In this document: positions 38,117-47,400 of the stretch, piece after piece
How the letters are laid out: each line of letters starts with the position of its first letter
How positions within the stretch are numbered: position 1 is the first letter of the stretch
DNA from: Colwellia hornerae
GTDB taxonomy: Bacteria; Pseudomonadota; Gammaproteobacteria; Enterobacterales; Alteromonadaceae
Length of the DNA: 64,000 bases
Direction of reading: 5' to 3'
Assembly (NCBI RefSeq): GCF_007954355.1
Contig: NZ_VOLR01000008.1
Location: 62,001 to 126,000 of the forward strand
Notes under the pieces: generated by a model
Databases searched by the model: none
Seen by the model: only the letters and a program-made list of their open reading frames with translations
What the model was told of the DNA's origin: nothing
Position numbers and translations under genes: made by a program

Positions 38117-38608
38117 TTAAAACTGTTTAAGTTCATCCCATTCGTCATCAGAAAGTAGCTGATTAAGATCGACTAAAATCAATAACTCACCTTCTCTGTT
38201 CGAAACACCTTGAATGAATCGTGCACTGTCGTCATTACCCACATTCGGCGCATCATCAATTTCTGAATTTTTTAAGTAAACCACTTCTGCTACGCTGTCG
38301 ACCAAAATACCTATGACTTGTTTTTCGGCTTCAATAATAACAATACGGGTATTATCAGAAATATCGGCAGGTTTAAGGCCAAAGCGTTGTCGTGTATCAA
38401 TAACGGTAACAACATTACCTCGAAGATTAATGATACCTAATACATATGTAGGTGCACCTGGCACCGGTGCAATTTCACTGTAGCGCAAAACTTCTTGCAC
38501 TTGCATTACATTAATACCGTAGGTTTCACTATCAAGTTTAAAGGTTACCCATTGCAACACTTCATCGTTGTCTACGTTTTCATTTGCATTACGTCTATCA
38601 TCAGCCAT
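38117..38608 (-). CDS. cheW: chemotaxis coupling protein CheW
   Basis: 163 aa. Adapter between chemoreceptors and CheA in the polar array. CheW fold over most of its length: LQWVTFKLDSETYGINVMQVQEVLRY, GIINLRGNVVTVIDTRQRFGL (the receptor/CheA-binding arginine region) and VIGILVDSVAEVVYL. It has an acidic N-terminal extension of about 15 residues. Follows parP by about 90 bp and has GGCAGGCGG before its ATG. Confidence 0.95.
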   Translation of the reverse strand: MADDRRNANENVDNDEVLQWVTFKLDSETYGINVMQVQEVLRYSEIAPVPGAPTYVLGIINLRGNVVTVIDTRQRFGLKPADISDNTRIVIIEAEKQVIGILVDSVAEVVYLKNSEIDDAPNVGNDDSARFIQGVSNREGELLILVDLNQLLSDDEWDELKQF

Positions 38609-38699
38609 ACCGCCTGCCTCTTAAATATCTTATTGAAAATCAATCTGTTTGATTATTCGTCTAGTGTACATAGTATAATACTATCTTGAGATCTAGCCA

Positions 38700-39494
38700 T
38701 TAATCTTGGTTAATATTTGCGCCTGCGTCAAGTAACTTAATCAAAGACTCGACATCAAGCAGTGCACACATACGTTCTTTGACTAAACCGGCTAACCAAG
38801 GTCGCTTGTTCGGTTGGTCTAACCATTTTACATCTTCTTGCTCTAACGTCACGGTATCGACTAATGTTTCAGCTGATAATCCCCACTGACTATTACCTAG
38901 CATGACAATATATTGATAGTTTAACGAATTTATTAACGCTTCGTCACATTTTTCTGGCATTACCCATAAAGCCGTATTCACCACATTAATTTTTTCATCA
39001 CGGTGTAACATAACTCCGGTAAACCATTTAGGTTTCCCCATTAAACTGGTTGTCTTGTCTTCGTTATGTATACCGCCCAATTCAATTAACGGCACCGCAA
39101 TCGTTAACCCCGCAACATTAAAAAACATCGCTTGAAAACTACCCTTGCGATAGTTTTTAATTTGCTTAACAATTAACGGCTGATCACTTTTCCTTGTTTT
39201 AAGGGGTTCATCCGCTATTAATTGTGTTTTTTCTTCAACTTTTACCTGAATTTTTTCTTCAAGTACTTTAGGTAATTCATTTTTTACAGAACTTTTTACC
39301 GTATAAACAGGTTCATCTGCTGGATCAGCAATACGTTCAGTAATATCAACTTTTTGCAGCAGTTTTTCTAACGGTTGCTGGTATTTTTCTTTTACGGGAA
39401 TATTTGGCAGGTCAGATTCTTGCTGCTCTTCTGTCAACAATTCTGATAAATAGTTCTGCATAAGTTTTTTACTTGCAGCGAGCGACTTTGCCAT
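38700..39494 (-). CDS. parP: ParP-like chemotaxis array localisation protein (CheW-like domain)
   Basis: 264 aa. A charged, Lys/Glu/Pro-rich N-terminal half (about 1-115) without a fold signature is followed by a C-terminal CheW-like domain (about 118-258: GSFQAMFFNVAGLTIAVPLIELGGI... WFTGVMLHRDEKINVVNTALWV... RPWLAGLVKERMCALLDVESL). In Vibrio, ParP of this architecture is coded directly after ParC, binds CheA and ParC, and keeps the chemotaxis array at the pole. Same order here: 7 bp after parC and before cheW. The name is by synteny and architecture. Confidence 0.85.
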   Translation of the reverse strand: MAKSLAASKKLMQNYLSELLTEEQQESDLPNIPVKEKYQQPLEKLLQKVDITERIADPADEPVYTVKSSVKNELPKVLEEKIQVKVEEKTQLIADEPLKTRKSDQPLIVKQIKNYRKGSFQAMFFNVAGLTIAVPLIELGGIHNEDKTTSLMGKPKWFTGVMLHRDEKINVVNTALWVMPEKCDEALINSLNYQYIVMLGNSQWGLSAETLVDTVTLEQEDVKWLDQPNKRPWLAGLVKERMCALLDVESLIKLLDAGANINQD

Positions 39495-39501
39495 TGGACA
39501 A

Positions 39502-40275
39502 TTAACCTAATTTTTGCAGTTCTAATAAACTGCTTAATAGTTTTTTATAAGCACTAACACCACGTGTTAAAGGTGCATAATCTGAGGGTACCTGCATTGC
39601 ATAACTGGCATTTCTAAAGTTAGTATCTACCGGTATAACACCTGACCATACACTGTCATCGTATAACTCTTGTAACTTTCTATAGGTCAATAATGATGCT
39701 TTAGTACGTTTATCAAACATGGTTGGCACTATGGTATATTTAAACGGCTTATCTTGCTCGACTTGCATAATATCCATCGTTTTCATCATGCGGTCTAAGC
39801 CTTTCAAGGCCAAAAATTCTGTCTGTACCGGCACGATAATACGTTGTGATGCCGCTAAAGCATTTACCATCAACACACCTAAAATGGGCGGACAATCGAT
39901 TAGAACATAATCATATTCATTGGCTATTTTTATCATCGCTTTTTTTAACACTAAGCCCATGCCACCTTTATTACCCAGTGAACGGTCTAGTGTCGCTAAG
40001 CCCATCGTGGCCGGGAGTATATCTATATTGTCATATTTGGTTGGACATAAGCTTTGCATTATTTGTTCTTTCGTTGAAACTTGCACAAATAAATCGTAAA
40101 CGCTTAACTCAAGATCTTCAGATTCAATACCAAAATAATAACTTAAAGACGCATGGGGATCAGTATCTACCAGCAAAACCCTATAGCCCTGCTCTGCCAA
40201 TAAGCCGCCTAAGGAGATTGTTGTTGTGGTTTTACCAACGCCACCTTTTTGATTTGCTACGGTCCATACTACCAA
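39502..40275 (-). CDS. parC: ParC-like ParA/MinD ATPase for polar chemotaxis arrays
   Basis: 257 aa, beginning VWTVANQKGGVGKTTTTISL: a deviant Walker A (KGGVGKTT) typical of ParA. Further motifs are LLVDTDPHASLSYYFGI and YVLIDCPPILGVLMVNALAAS. Start is TTG at 40275 with AGGATA about 8 bp upstream; no ATG is available in frame nearby. In Vibrio the orthologue ParC (not topoisomerase IV ParC) recruits and segregates chemotaxis clusters at cell poles. It lies between motD and parP, away from any chromosome parB, which argues against chromosome partition. Confidence 0.88.
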   Translation of the reverse strand: MVVWTVANQKGGVGKTTTTISLGGLLAEQGYRVLLVDTDPHASLSYYFGIESEDLELSVYDLFVQVSTKEQIMQSLCPTKYDNIDILPATMGLATLDRSLGNKGGMGLVLKKAMIKIANEYDYVLIDCPPILGVLMVNALAASQRIIVPVQTEFLALKGLDRMMKTMDIMQVEQDKPFKYTIVPTMFDKRTKASLLTYRKLQELYDDSVWSGVIPVDTNFRNASYAMQVPSDYAPLTRGVSAYKKLLSSLLELQKLG

Positions 40276-40301
40276 GTTGTTATCCTACTTATTTTGTTAA
40301 G

Positions 40302-41279
40302 CTAATTATTATTCTGCTCAGAAGAGGCTTTATCATCTGCTCGTGTTGTAATACGAATACCACCATTATCGAGGCGGATAATACGTATTTCATTTTCCTC
40401 ATCATCACCATTGTCTATCTGCTTTATGGCTTCGACATCTTTAATACTGATGGTGGGAGTAGCCAGTAAGTTTGACGTTTCTAAGCCATATTTTGATATA
40501 GCGATAACAACACGTCGGTTTTGTGCCCGCCCTTGTGCCGTTTTATTATCTTCTCGTGGGTAATATTGTCCATATCCTTCAATGGCCATACGAGCGGGGT
40601 CGAGGGATAAGTCTTCAAGTACTCTTAAAATAGCCGTTGCTCTAAAAACTGATAATTCCCAATTTGAAGAAAATATCTCAGTATTAATCGGTTGGTTATC
40701 AGTATAGCCTCTTACACGAATAAAATTGCTCGATGAACCAATAACATCATAAATAACCGCAAGTATTGTTGTCGCGTTGTTGGTTGCTGATGATGAGCCG
40801 CTGGGGAAAAGCATACCGCTATTTAATTCGATTTCTAACCAATCACCATCAATTTGTAATTGCGCGTAACCTGATTCTATTAATTCATACAAGGCGGTAT
40901 GTAATTCTTTTTCTAGCGACGTTAGATTACTGCCTACTTGGCTATCAGAAACATTAGATAGCGTTTTTTCGCCGTCAAAAAGTTCAGGGCCAGCAACATC
41001 TAAAATACCATTACCATACAAGCGCTGATTAGTTTTTGAGGTATTCACATCAAGGATATCGTCACCATGCCCACGATTTTTTGGTAATTTATCATTAGCT
41101 TGAAAAACTTTTCCTATTGACTCTGTTGCCGTTTCAAAGGGTTCTTCATCAACCATTGCCATCGCATATAAAACAACAAATAAAGCAAAGAGCAAGGTCA
41201 TATAATCGGCATATGAAACTAGCCACCTGTCGACATTATCATTTTCGACTGAATGTCGACGTTTTCTTAGGTGGTTCAT
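40302..41279 (-). CDS. motD: flagellar motor stator protein, MotB/MotD type
   Basis: 325 aa. N-terminal basic segment, one membrane helix (WLVSYADYMTLLFALFVVLYAM) with the proton-binding aspartate in SYADYM, a plug/linker region, and a C-terminal OmpA-like peptidoglycan-binding domain (about 165-275: LEIELNSGMLFPSGSS, IRVRGYTDNQPINTEIFSSNWELSVFRA, GYGQYYPREDN). Position after cheB and before a parA-like gene is that of Pseudomonas motD. Its start overlaps the motC stop (ATGA). Ends with an acidic, Asn-rich tail. Confidence 0.9.
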   Translation of the reverse strand: MNHLRKRRHSVENDNVDRWLVSYADYMTLLFALFVVLYAMAMVDEEPFETATESIGKVFQANDKLPKNRGHGDDILDVNTSKTNQRLYGNGILDVAGPELFDGEKTLSNVSDSQVGSNLTSLEKELHTALYELIESGYAQLQIDGDWLEIELNSGMLFPSGSSSATNNATTILAVIYDVIGSSSNFIRVRGYTDNQPINTEIFSSNWELSVFRATAILRVLEDLSLDPARMAIEGYGQYYPREDNKTAQGRAQNRRVVIAISKYGLETSNLLATPTISIKDVEAIKQIDNGDDEENEIRIIRLDNGGIRITTRADDKASSEQNNN

Positions 41280-42022
41280 TGCTCTAACCGAAAGGCCGAC
41301 AACTTATTTTCAATGGCATGTGGGTTTTCTGCTAATGCAATAGCAATCAGGCCTTCGGCAATCATTTCGCGGTACATGGTTTGTTGGTGAATAATCGCCT
41401 TTATTTTATTAGCGACCGGTAGGTATATTAAGTTGGCAAAACCAACACCATAAATAGTAGCAATAAAAGCAGTGGCAATACCTTGTCCGAGTAAGGTCGG
41501 ATCGGTTAAATTACTCATCGCATGAATTAAGCCAAGGACCGCGCCTAAAATGCCTATGGTAGGGCTATAACCGCCCATAGATTCAAAAACATGGGCAGAA
41601 CGTAGGTTATGTTCACGATAAAGATCTAAATCTAATTCTAATGAGACACGGAGATTGTCGACTTCAATACCATCCACTAATAGGTTGAGCGCTTTATTGG
41701 TATAAAAGTCTTGTTCTTCTTGGGCAATATTTTCCAACGATAAATAACCAGACTCTCGGGCTTTTTCAGACCATGACACTATCGAGTCAATCCCTTGGTC
41801 AATATCATATTTTGGTGGATAAAATATCCATTTCAATAAAGACAAGGCATGAAAAAATTGCGCTGAAGATGACTGTAACATTACAGCGCCTAGGGTTCCG
41901 CCAAAGACAATGATAAAGGCAGGTAATTCAAATAATGCGGCAAGCGAGCCACCATCAAGAATAAAGCCTAAATATATGGCAGTAATGGCGACAAAAAGCC
42001 CAGCAATGGTTAACTTATCCAT
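41276..42022 (-). CDS. motC: flagellar motor stator protein, MotA/MotC type
   Basis: 248 aa from the ATG at 42022, preceded by AAGGAAG at good spacing; an in-frame TTG at 42028 is less likely. Four membrane helices with the MotA signature [23 protein letters not shown] and [29 protein letters not shown], and a cytoplasmic loop (about 65-150) carrying charged residues that meet FliG. Overlaps the end of cheB by 8 bp. With motD it forms an ion-driven stator. Pseudomonas has a second stator set elsewhere and the same may hold here. Proton use is suggested by the MotCD likeness but not proven. Confidence 0.9.
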   Translation of the reverse strand: MDKLTIAGLFVAITAIYLGFILDGGSLAALFELPAFIIVFGGTLGAVMLQSSSAQFFHALSLLKWIFYPPKYDIDQGIDSIVSWSEKARESGYLSLENIAQEEQDFYTNKALNLLVDGIEVDNLRVSLELDLDLYREHNLRSAHVFESMGGYSPTIGILGAVLGLIHAMSNLTDPTLLGQGIATAFIATIYGVGFANLIYLPVANKIKAIIHQQTMYREMIAEGLIAIALAENPHAIENKLSAFRLEQ

Positions 42023-43187
42023 GATCAACTTCCTTGATAATACTTTGACTAATATCTTCTAAGGCTAAAGATAAGACAGAAATTCCCGCGACAGTTACCG
42101 CTTGCGGCATACCATAAACGACACAAGAAGCTTCATCTTGTGCCCATATGGTTGCCCCTTTACCTTTTAACATACGAGCACCTTCACGACCATCAGATCC
42201 CATACCGGTAAGTACAACACCCAAGACTGAGCCGCCAAACACTTTCGCTGCTGAACCAAAACTGACATCGACACTGGGTTTAAAGGCTATTTTTTCTGAT
42301 TTATCTTCAATAATTTTTAACTTTGCCAATTTTGGCGTGCCGTCAATAATCATTTGTCGGCCACCGGGTGCAAGATAAGCACAACCGGGCTTTAAAATAT
42401 CGCCGTCTTCTGCTTCTTTTACATTGATATTGCACAAGGTGTTTAAACGATTAGCAAAAGCGAAAGTAAAAGCGGCGGGCATATGTTGTATTAAAATAAT
42501 CGGCAACGGAAAGTTTTGCGGTAATTGCGTTAATATTTTTTGTAAGGCGATGGGCCCACCCGTTGATGTGCCTATGGCCAGTAGTTGGTAACTTTTACCT
42601 GAGCTTCTTTTAACAACCTGACTACGAATACTTTCACTTTGAGTTGCTTCGACTTTAGGTGTACGCAATGAACTTCTTGGTTGTATTTCAAATTTATTTA
42701 CGGGCTTAACAACTGGTTTAATGACAGTGGAAGATTGGCTAATTCGAGACGTCTGTGCTTTTACCGCCAATTTTCTTTTTAATAAACCGTTGGTTTTAGC
42801 TAGTTGAACCACTCGTTGGCGCAGTAAACTACCTGCATCGTCAGTTGTTTTGGCTATTTCACTAAATTTTTTCGGGAGAAAATCAAGCGCTCCCGCTTCT
42901 AAAGCCTCTAAGGTTGCATTAGCACCTTGATGAGTGAGCGATGAAAACATTAAGATTGATGTTGGCGCTTTAGCCATGATTTGTTTGACCGCTTCAATAC
43001 CATTAAGCAATGGCATTTCTATGTCCATGGTGATCACATCGGGCTTCAAAGACACCGCTTTTTCAACAGCATCTTGACCATTTACAGCAACATCAATAAC
43101 AGTAAGGTTAGGATCTTTATTTAAAATATCGGTAACTCGACGTCTAAAGAAACTCGAGTCATCAACAACCAACACCTTATAGGGCAT
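42015..43187 (-). CDS. cheB: chemotaxis response regulator protein-glutamate methylesterase CheB
   Basis: 390 aa. N-terminal receiver (about 1-120) with the phospho-acceptor aspartate in [13 protein letters not shown], a long basic/Ser linker (about 130-195), and the C-terminal methylesterase (about 200-385) with the catalytic Ser in AIGTSTGGP, His in ILIQHMP and Asp in [12 protein letters not shown]. Removes methyl groups from chemoreceptors for adaptation and deamidates glutamines. Preceded by a hairpin that may reduce read-through from cheA. CheR is not in the window. Confidence 0.96.
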   Translation of the reverse strand: MPYKVLVVDDSSFFRRRVTDILNKDPNLTVIDVAVNGQDAVEKAVSLKPDVITMDIEMPLLNGIEAVKQIMAKAPTSILMFSSLTHQGANATLEALEAGALDFLPKKFSEIAKTTDDAGSLLRQRVVQLAKTNGLLKRKLAVKAQTSRISQSSTVIKPVVKPVNKFEIQPRSSLRTPKVEATQSESIRSQVVKRSSGKSYQLLAIGTSTGGPIALQKILTQLPQNFPLPIILIQHMPAAFTFAFANRLNTLCNINVKEAEDGDILKPGCAYLAPGGRQMIIDGTPKLAKLKIIEDKSEKIAFKPSVDVSFGSAAKVFGGSVLGVVLTGMGSDGREGARMLKGKGATIWAQDEASCVVYGMPQAVTVAGISVLSLALEDISQSIIKEVDHG

Positions 43188-43216
43188 TTATTATCTCTTT
43201 TGTTATTATGAATGAA

Positions 43217-43245
43217 AAAGCCCTAGTAAAATTTAACAGGGCTTT
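43217..43245 (-). terminator. hairpin with T-run between cheA and cheB
   Basis: Stem AAAGCCCT (43217-43224) / AGGGCTTT (43238-43245), 13-nt loop, followed on the minus strand by TTTTT. An intrinsic terminator or attenuator inside the chemotaxis operon that could lower cheB and downstream expression relative to cheA. Confidence 0.65.
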
Positions 43246-43253
43246 ATTCTGCG

Positions 43254-45362
43254 TTAAGAGCGTAATTTTTTATTAACAGCAGATTTTTTTGCGTAAAACT
43301 TCAGCATATTAGGTACATCGAGAATTAATGCTATACCACCATCACTGGTGATTGTTGCACCTGCCATACCTGGTGTGCCGTGTAATAGACGATCCAGTGG
43401 TTTTATCACCACCTCTTCTTGACCAATTAAACTGTCAACCACAAAGCCGACTTGCTGATTGCCCAATTGAACAATGACCACATGGCCTTTTTCTCTTGGC
43501 TTCTCAACAAAATCACGCACCAACCACTTGTCTAGATAAAAGAGTGGAATAGCCTTTTTACGAACAATAATGGTTAATTGCCCATCAACAACATTGGTTG
43601 TGGTTAAATCAAGATGAAATATTTCATTAACGCCAGCAAGCGGTAAAGCAAAAGTTTGCTTGCCAACAATAACCATTAATGTTGGTAAAATAGCTAAGGT
43701 GAGCGGTACTTTAATCTCTAGGATTGTACCGACGCCCATTTCAGAATCTATACTTACCGTACCATTTAACTGGGTAATTTTAGTCTTGACTACATCCATG
43801 CCAACGCCACGGCCTGAAACTTCAGAAATTTCTGTTTTAGTAGAAAATCCCGGAGCAAAAATCAAACTAAAAGCTTCTTTATCTGTCATTCTAGCAGCCG
43901 CATCAGCGTCAAGAACACCACGAGTAATCGCAATTTCTTTAAGCTTTTCTGCATTCATGCCGGCACCATCATCTTTGATGGTTAATAATATATGATCACC
44001 CTCTTGAGAAGCGGAAAGTACAACCACACCCTCTCTAGGTTTACCCATAGCCTCGCGTTTATCTGGCAATTCTATACCATGATCAACCGAGTTTCGCACT
44101 AAATGCACTAACGGATCAGCAAGTGCTTCGACCAAGTTTTTATCGAGATCGGTTTCTTCACCTTTAAGGACTAACTTAATTTCTTTATCTAAACTACGTG
44201 CTAAATCTCGAACAACCCGAGGAAAACGTCCAAAAACTTTTTTGATTGGCTGCATACGGGTTTTCATCACCGCACCTTGCAAATCAGTCGTTACCGCATC
44301 AAGGTTAGAAACGGCTTTCGTTAAATCTTCATCTTCTTTGGTTAAGCCTAAACTTGTTAAACGATTTCTCACTAAAACAAGCTCACCGACCATATTCATA
44401 ATTTGATCAAGTCGTTTAGTGTCAACTCTTACGGTCGTTTCACCCTGCATTGCTTTAGCGGGTGCTTTTTCTACAACCGGTGCTTTTGCTACGGGCTTAG
44501 CTACAGGTGCAACAGGTGCTGGCTTAGGCGCTTGAGTTTGGGCAACAGGGGCTGGTGTTGGGGTACTAGGTGTAGCAGTAACCGTTAATTTCGGCGCTTG
44601 ACCTTGCCCATGCAATTCATCTAATAAGGCTTCAAAGTCGTCATCACTAATTTCATCAGATGAAGAGTTGTTCGATGCCGTTGACTTACTTGAGTTATTA
44701 CTGGCTACTTCAGGCGAAAATGCGCCTTGGCCATGAAGTTCATCGAGTAGGGATTCAAATTCATCGTCTGAAATATCATTGCTGTCTGAAGTTGTTTCTG
44801 ATGGTGTTGGTGCTGCTACAGGGGCTGGTGTTGATGCTGAACCACCGCCATGAAGTTCATCAAGCAGACGCTCAAATTCATCTTCTGACATTTCGTCATT
44901 AGAAGATGAACTTTGCGTATCGGTGTTAACCACTGCTTCAACAGCGACTGGCTCAGGCGCTTGTTCTTTACCTTCTGGTTGGCTTAGACGATGCAATTCT
45001 GCGAGTAATTGCGCATCAGCTTTGTCAAGCTTTTCGCCATTTTGAACTTGCACAAACATTTCATTTACAACATCGAGTGCTTGTAAAATTACATCCATTA
45101 AGCTTGCACTAACACTGCGCTGGTTGGTACGTAACAAATCGAAAATATTTTCGGCGCCATGACATACGTCAACTAAATTATGTAACGCTAAAAAGCCTGC
45201 TCCACCTTTAACCGTGTGAAAACCTCTAAAAATAGCATTTAATAATTCGGCATTATCGGGGTCGTTTTCAAGTTCTACGAGTTGTTCCGAAAGCGTTTCA
45301 AGTATTTCTCCAGCTTCTATTAAAAAATCCTGAAGAATTTCTTCATCTTGCTCAAATGACAT
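43254..45362 (-). CDS. cheA: chemotaxis histidine kinase CheA
   Basis: 702 aa. P1 HPt domain (about 1-110) with the phospho-accepting His49 in FRGFHTVKGGAG. A long linker (about 130-305) follows that has no P2-like fold by eye but carries three copies of an acidic motif ending LLDELHG (157-174, 197-213, 238-254), then an Ala/Pro/Val-rich stretch. P3 dimerisation (about 310-370), P4 kinase (HLVRNSVDHGIELP, DDGAGMN, GRGVGMDVVKTKI) and P5 CheW-like regulatory domain (about 560-695) are complete. Autophosphorylates under receptor control and passes phosphate to CheY and CheB. Confidence 0.96.
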   Translation of the reverse strand: MSFEQDEEILQDFLIEAGEILETLSEQLVELENDPDNAELLNAIFRGFHTVKGGAGFLALHNLVDVCHGAENIFDLLRTNQRSVSASLMDVILQALDVVNEMFVQVQNGEKLDKADAQLLAELHRLSQPEGKEQAPEPVAVEAVVNTDTQSSSSNDEMSEDEFERLLDELHGGGSASTPAPVAAPTPSETTSDSNDISDDEFESLLDELHGQGAFSPEVASNNSSKSTASNNSSSDEISDDDFEALLDELHGQGQAPKLTVTATPSTPTPAPVAQTQAPKPAPVAPVAKPVAKAPVVEKAPAKAMQGETTVRVDTKRLDQIMNMVGELVLVRNRLTSLGLTKEDEDLTKAVSNLDAVTTDLQGAVMKTRMQPIKKVFGRFPRVVRDLARSLDKEIKLVLKGEETDLDKNLVEALADPLVHLVRNSVDHGIELPDKREAMGKPREGVVVLSASQEGDHILLTIKDDGAGMNAEKLKEIAITRGVLDADAAARMTDKEAFSLIFAPGFSTKTEISEVSGRGVGMDVVKTKITQLNGTVSIDSEMGVGTILEIKVPLTLAILPTLMVIVGKQTFALPLAGVNEIFHLDLTTTNVVDGQLTIIVRKKAIPLFYLDKWLVRDFVEKPREKGHVVIVQLGNQQVGFVVDSLIGQEEVVIKPLDRLLHGTPGMAGATITSDGGIALILDVPNMLKFYAKKSAVNKKLRS
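44601..44894 (-). repeat. three acidic LLDELHG motifs inside the CheA linker
   Basis: Residues 157-174, 197-213 and 238-254 of CheA share the pattern S-(E/D)-D-(E/D)-F-E-x-L-L-D-E-L-H-G-x-G. They are separated by about 23-24 residue Ser/Asn/Pro-rich spacers. The period is about 40 residues, so the region probably grew by duplication. Confidence 0.9.
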
Positions 45363-45375
45363 CCAGCAACTCCTA

Positions 45376-46119
45376 TTAAAATCCTAAACTTGATAAAAGG
45401 TCATCGACATCATCTTGGTCAGCAACAACATCATCACGTTGTGCTGCATTAACGATTGGGCCTTCAACTAAGTTATCACCTACTTTAGGTTTACTTCGCA
45501 CAGCATTACTATCTGTCGTAATACCAAAAGCGGTTAGCATACCAATTAAGCTATCCTCTACTTCACGAACTAGATCAATAACTTTACGAATAACTTGTCC
45601 GGTTAAATCTTGAAAATCTTGCGCCATTAAAACATCAGTCATTAAATCATGCATGCGCACTGATTCTTTATCTGTTGTTTTTAATAAGACATCTATATCG
45701 ACACACAAACTTTTAAATTCAGCTAAGTCCAACTTGTTATGCATTAATTTTTGCCATAACGGGTTAACCGCTTTTATTTGCTTTTGTATCGTATCCACAA
45801 CGGGAAATATAGATTCAACCGCATCCATGGTTTTATTAGCCGCTTCTTCCGTACGCGTAATAACGTAGTTTAGACGTTCTTGAGCATCGGGAATATCTGC
45901 TGTCGCTAAATCATTTAACCGAGAATCTAATTGAAAATTATTTAATGAGTCATGTAATTGACGCGTCAACTTACCTATTTCGGCAAATAACTCAGAATTA
46001 ATTGGATTTTGAATTTCGGCAATTAATTCATCTGCTTTGTCTTGTTGACCACTTTCTAAATATTCGACTAGCTGCTTTGCTTCTGCCAAAGAAACATGCA
46101 CATTTGTATTCGCACTCAT
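45376..46119 (-). CDS. cheZ: CheY phosphatase CheZ
   Basis: 247 aa. Long-helix-hairpin protein with the catalytic region in MAQDFQDLTGQVIRKVIDLV (the Asp and Gln of the D-x-x-x-Q motif). A flexible tail ends in DDVDDLLSSLGF, the CheY-binding C-terminal peptide. Speeds dephosphorylation of CheY-P. Sits between cheY and cheA, the order of polar-flagellated gammaproteobacteria. The 13-bp gap to cheA implies tight co-expression. Confidence 0.95.
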   Translation of the reverse strand: MSANTNVHVSLAEAKQLVEYLESGQQDKADELIAEIQNPINSELFAEIGKLTRQLHDSLNNFQLDSRLNDLATADIPDAQERLNYVITRTEEAANKTMDAVESIFPVVDTIQKQIKAVNPLWQKLMHNKLDLAEFKSLCVDIDVLLKTTDKESVRMHDLMTDVLMAQDFQDLTGQVIRKVIDLVREVEDSLIGMLTAFGITTDSNAVRSKPKVGDNLVEGPIVNAAQRDDVVADQDDVDDLLSSLGF

Positions 46120-46171
46120 GCAAAAACCTCACGTTTAAATTAATTAATTATCTATCTATCTAATTAATGAA

Positions 46172-46555
46172 TTAACCTAAACGTTCAAATATTTTATCTA
46201 ACTTGGCGTTTAACGTCGCTGCGGTAAATGGTTTTACAATGTAGCCGTTAACACCGGCTTGAGCCGCCATCACAATTTGTTCTTTCTTTGCTTCAGCAGT
46301 GATCAGTAATACTGGGATATGTGATAATTTTGCATCGGCACGAATGGCTTTGAGCAAATCAATACCTTGCATACCTGGCATATTCCAATCAGTTACAACA
46401 AAGTCAAAAGAGCCTTCTTTTAACATCGGTAAAGCAGTACTACCGTCATCTGCTTCTGAAATGTTAGTGAAGCCTAAATCTCGTAACAAGTTTTTGACGA
46501 TACGTCTCATCGTTGAAAAATCATCAACAACAAGAACTTTCATATTTTTATCCAA
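46172..46555 (-). CDS. cheY: chemotaxis response regulator CheY
   Basis: 127 aa, a single receiver domain. Start is taken as TTG at 46555 ([12 protein letters not shown]) because a strong GGAGGG lies about 6 bp upstream. The internal ATG at 46543 is 18 bp from that site, too far. Acidic pair in LVVDDFS, phospho-aspartate in [13 protein letters not shown], the conserved Thr in LLITAEA and Lys in IVKPFTA. Phosphorylated by CheA; binds FliM and FliN to change motor rotation. It lies between fliA and cheZ, as in Vibrio CheY3, the motility-active paralogue. Confidence 0.95.
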   Translation of the reverse strand: MDKNMKVLVVDDFSTMRRIVKNLLRDLGFTNISEADDGSTALPMLKEGSFDFVVTDWNMPGMQGIDLLKAIRADAKLSHIPVLLITAEAKKEQIVMAAQAGVNGYIVKPFTAATLNAKLDKIFERLG

Positions 46556-46606
46556 GGCACCCTCCGGTCAGAACATTTTAAAATTGCAATTATATGTATA
46601 TTCTAC

Positions 46607-47326
46607 TCAACTTTGCCAAGATTGCATACGTCCTTTTAACCTATGCATCGCTTGACTGTGAATTTGGCTAACACGCGACTCACTTACATCAAGCACTTGG
46701 CCAATTTCTCGAAGATTTAATTCTTCGTCATAATATAGTGACAGTACTAGAGCTTCGCGTTCGGGTAAAGTGGAAATGCATGCTGTTAACGATTTTTTAA
46801 AAACTATTTTTTCAAAATTATCATAGGGATCGTTATTATTAACATCTTCCAAATTCGATATGCTATCTGCACCCGTACTTAAGTCTTCGATACCGATTAT
46901 TTTACCCGTACTTACTTCGCTTAGAATATGATGGTAGTCATTTAACGAAATATCAAGTTTTTCAGCAACTTCAATATCAGTCACATCGCGACCTAAACTT
47001 GCTTCAAGTAACTTTATTGCTTCGCTGACCATGCGGCTATTTTTATGAACAGAGCGGGGAGTCCAGTCGCCACGACGTATTTCATCCAGCATAGCACCAC
47101 GGATACGAATACCAGCAAAGGTTTCAAAACTTGCCCCTTTGCTGTGATCAAAGTTATTAGACGCTTCAAGCAGGCCAATCATGCCTGACTGGATAAGGTC
47201 ATCAACCTGCACACTCGCAGGCAACCTTGCTAAGAGGTGATAAGCGATTCGTTTAACTAATACTGTGTGCTGCGAAATTATAGCAGATTTATCAGTTTGA
47301 ATACTGTAAGCATTTGGTTTTACCAC
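46607..47326 (-). CDS. fliA: flagellar sigma factor sigma-28 (FliA)
   Basis: 239 aa from a GTG at 47326. Sigma-70 family group 3: region 2 (LPASVQVDDLIQSGMIGLLEASNNFD... RIRGAMLDEIRRGDWTPRSV), region 3 (about 90-150) and region 4 (LPEREALVLSLYYDEELNLREIGQVLDVSESRVSQIHSQAM, the -35-binding helix-turn-helix). Drives late flagellar and chemotaxis genes once FlgM is exported. Follows flhG and precedes cheY. No ATG is available near the conserved N-terminus. Confidence 0.96.
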   Translation of the reverse strand: MVKPNAYSIQTDKSAIISQHTVLVKRIAYHLLARLPASVQVDDLIQSGMIGLLEASNNFDHSKGASFETFAGIRIRGAMLDEIRRGDWTPRSVHKNSRMVSEAIKLLEASLGRDVTDIEVAEKLDISLNDYHHILSEVSTGKIIGIEDLSTGADSISNLEDVNNNDPYDNFEKIVFKKSLTACISTLPEREALVLSLYYDEELNLREIGQVLDVSESRVSQIHSQAMHRLKGRMQSWQS

Positions 47327-47400
47327 TATCGCTCACTCGCTAAAATTATGGGAAAATTAAGGACTTTAAATAAAGTACTCATCTCTGATTACTATTGTTA

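Noticed and set aside
39502-40275. Reading the ParA-like gene as a chromosome partition protein (Soj).
   Set aside because: There is no parB or parS nearby, and its place between motD and the CheW-like parP gene is that of the chemotaxis ParC of Vibrio.
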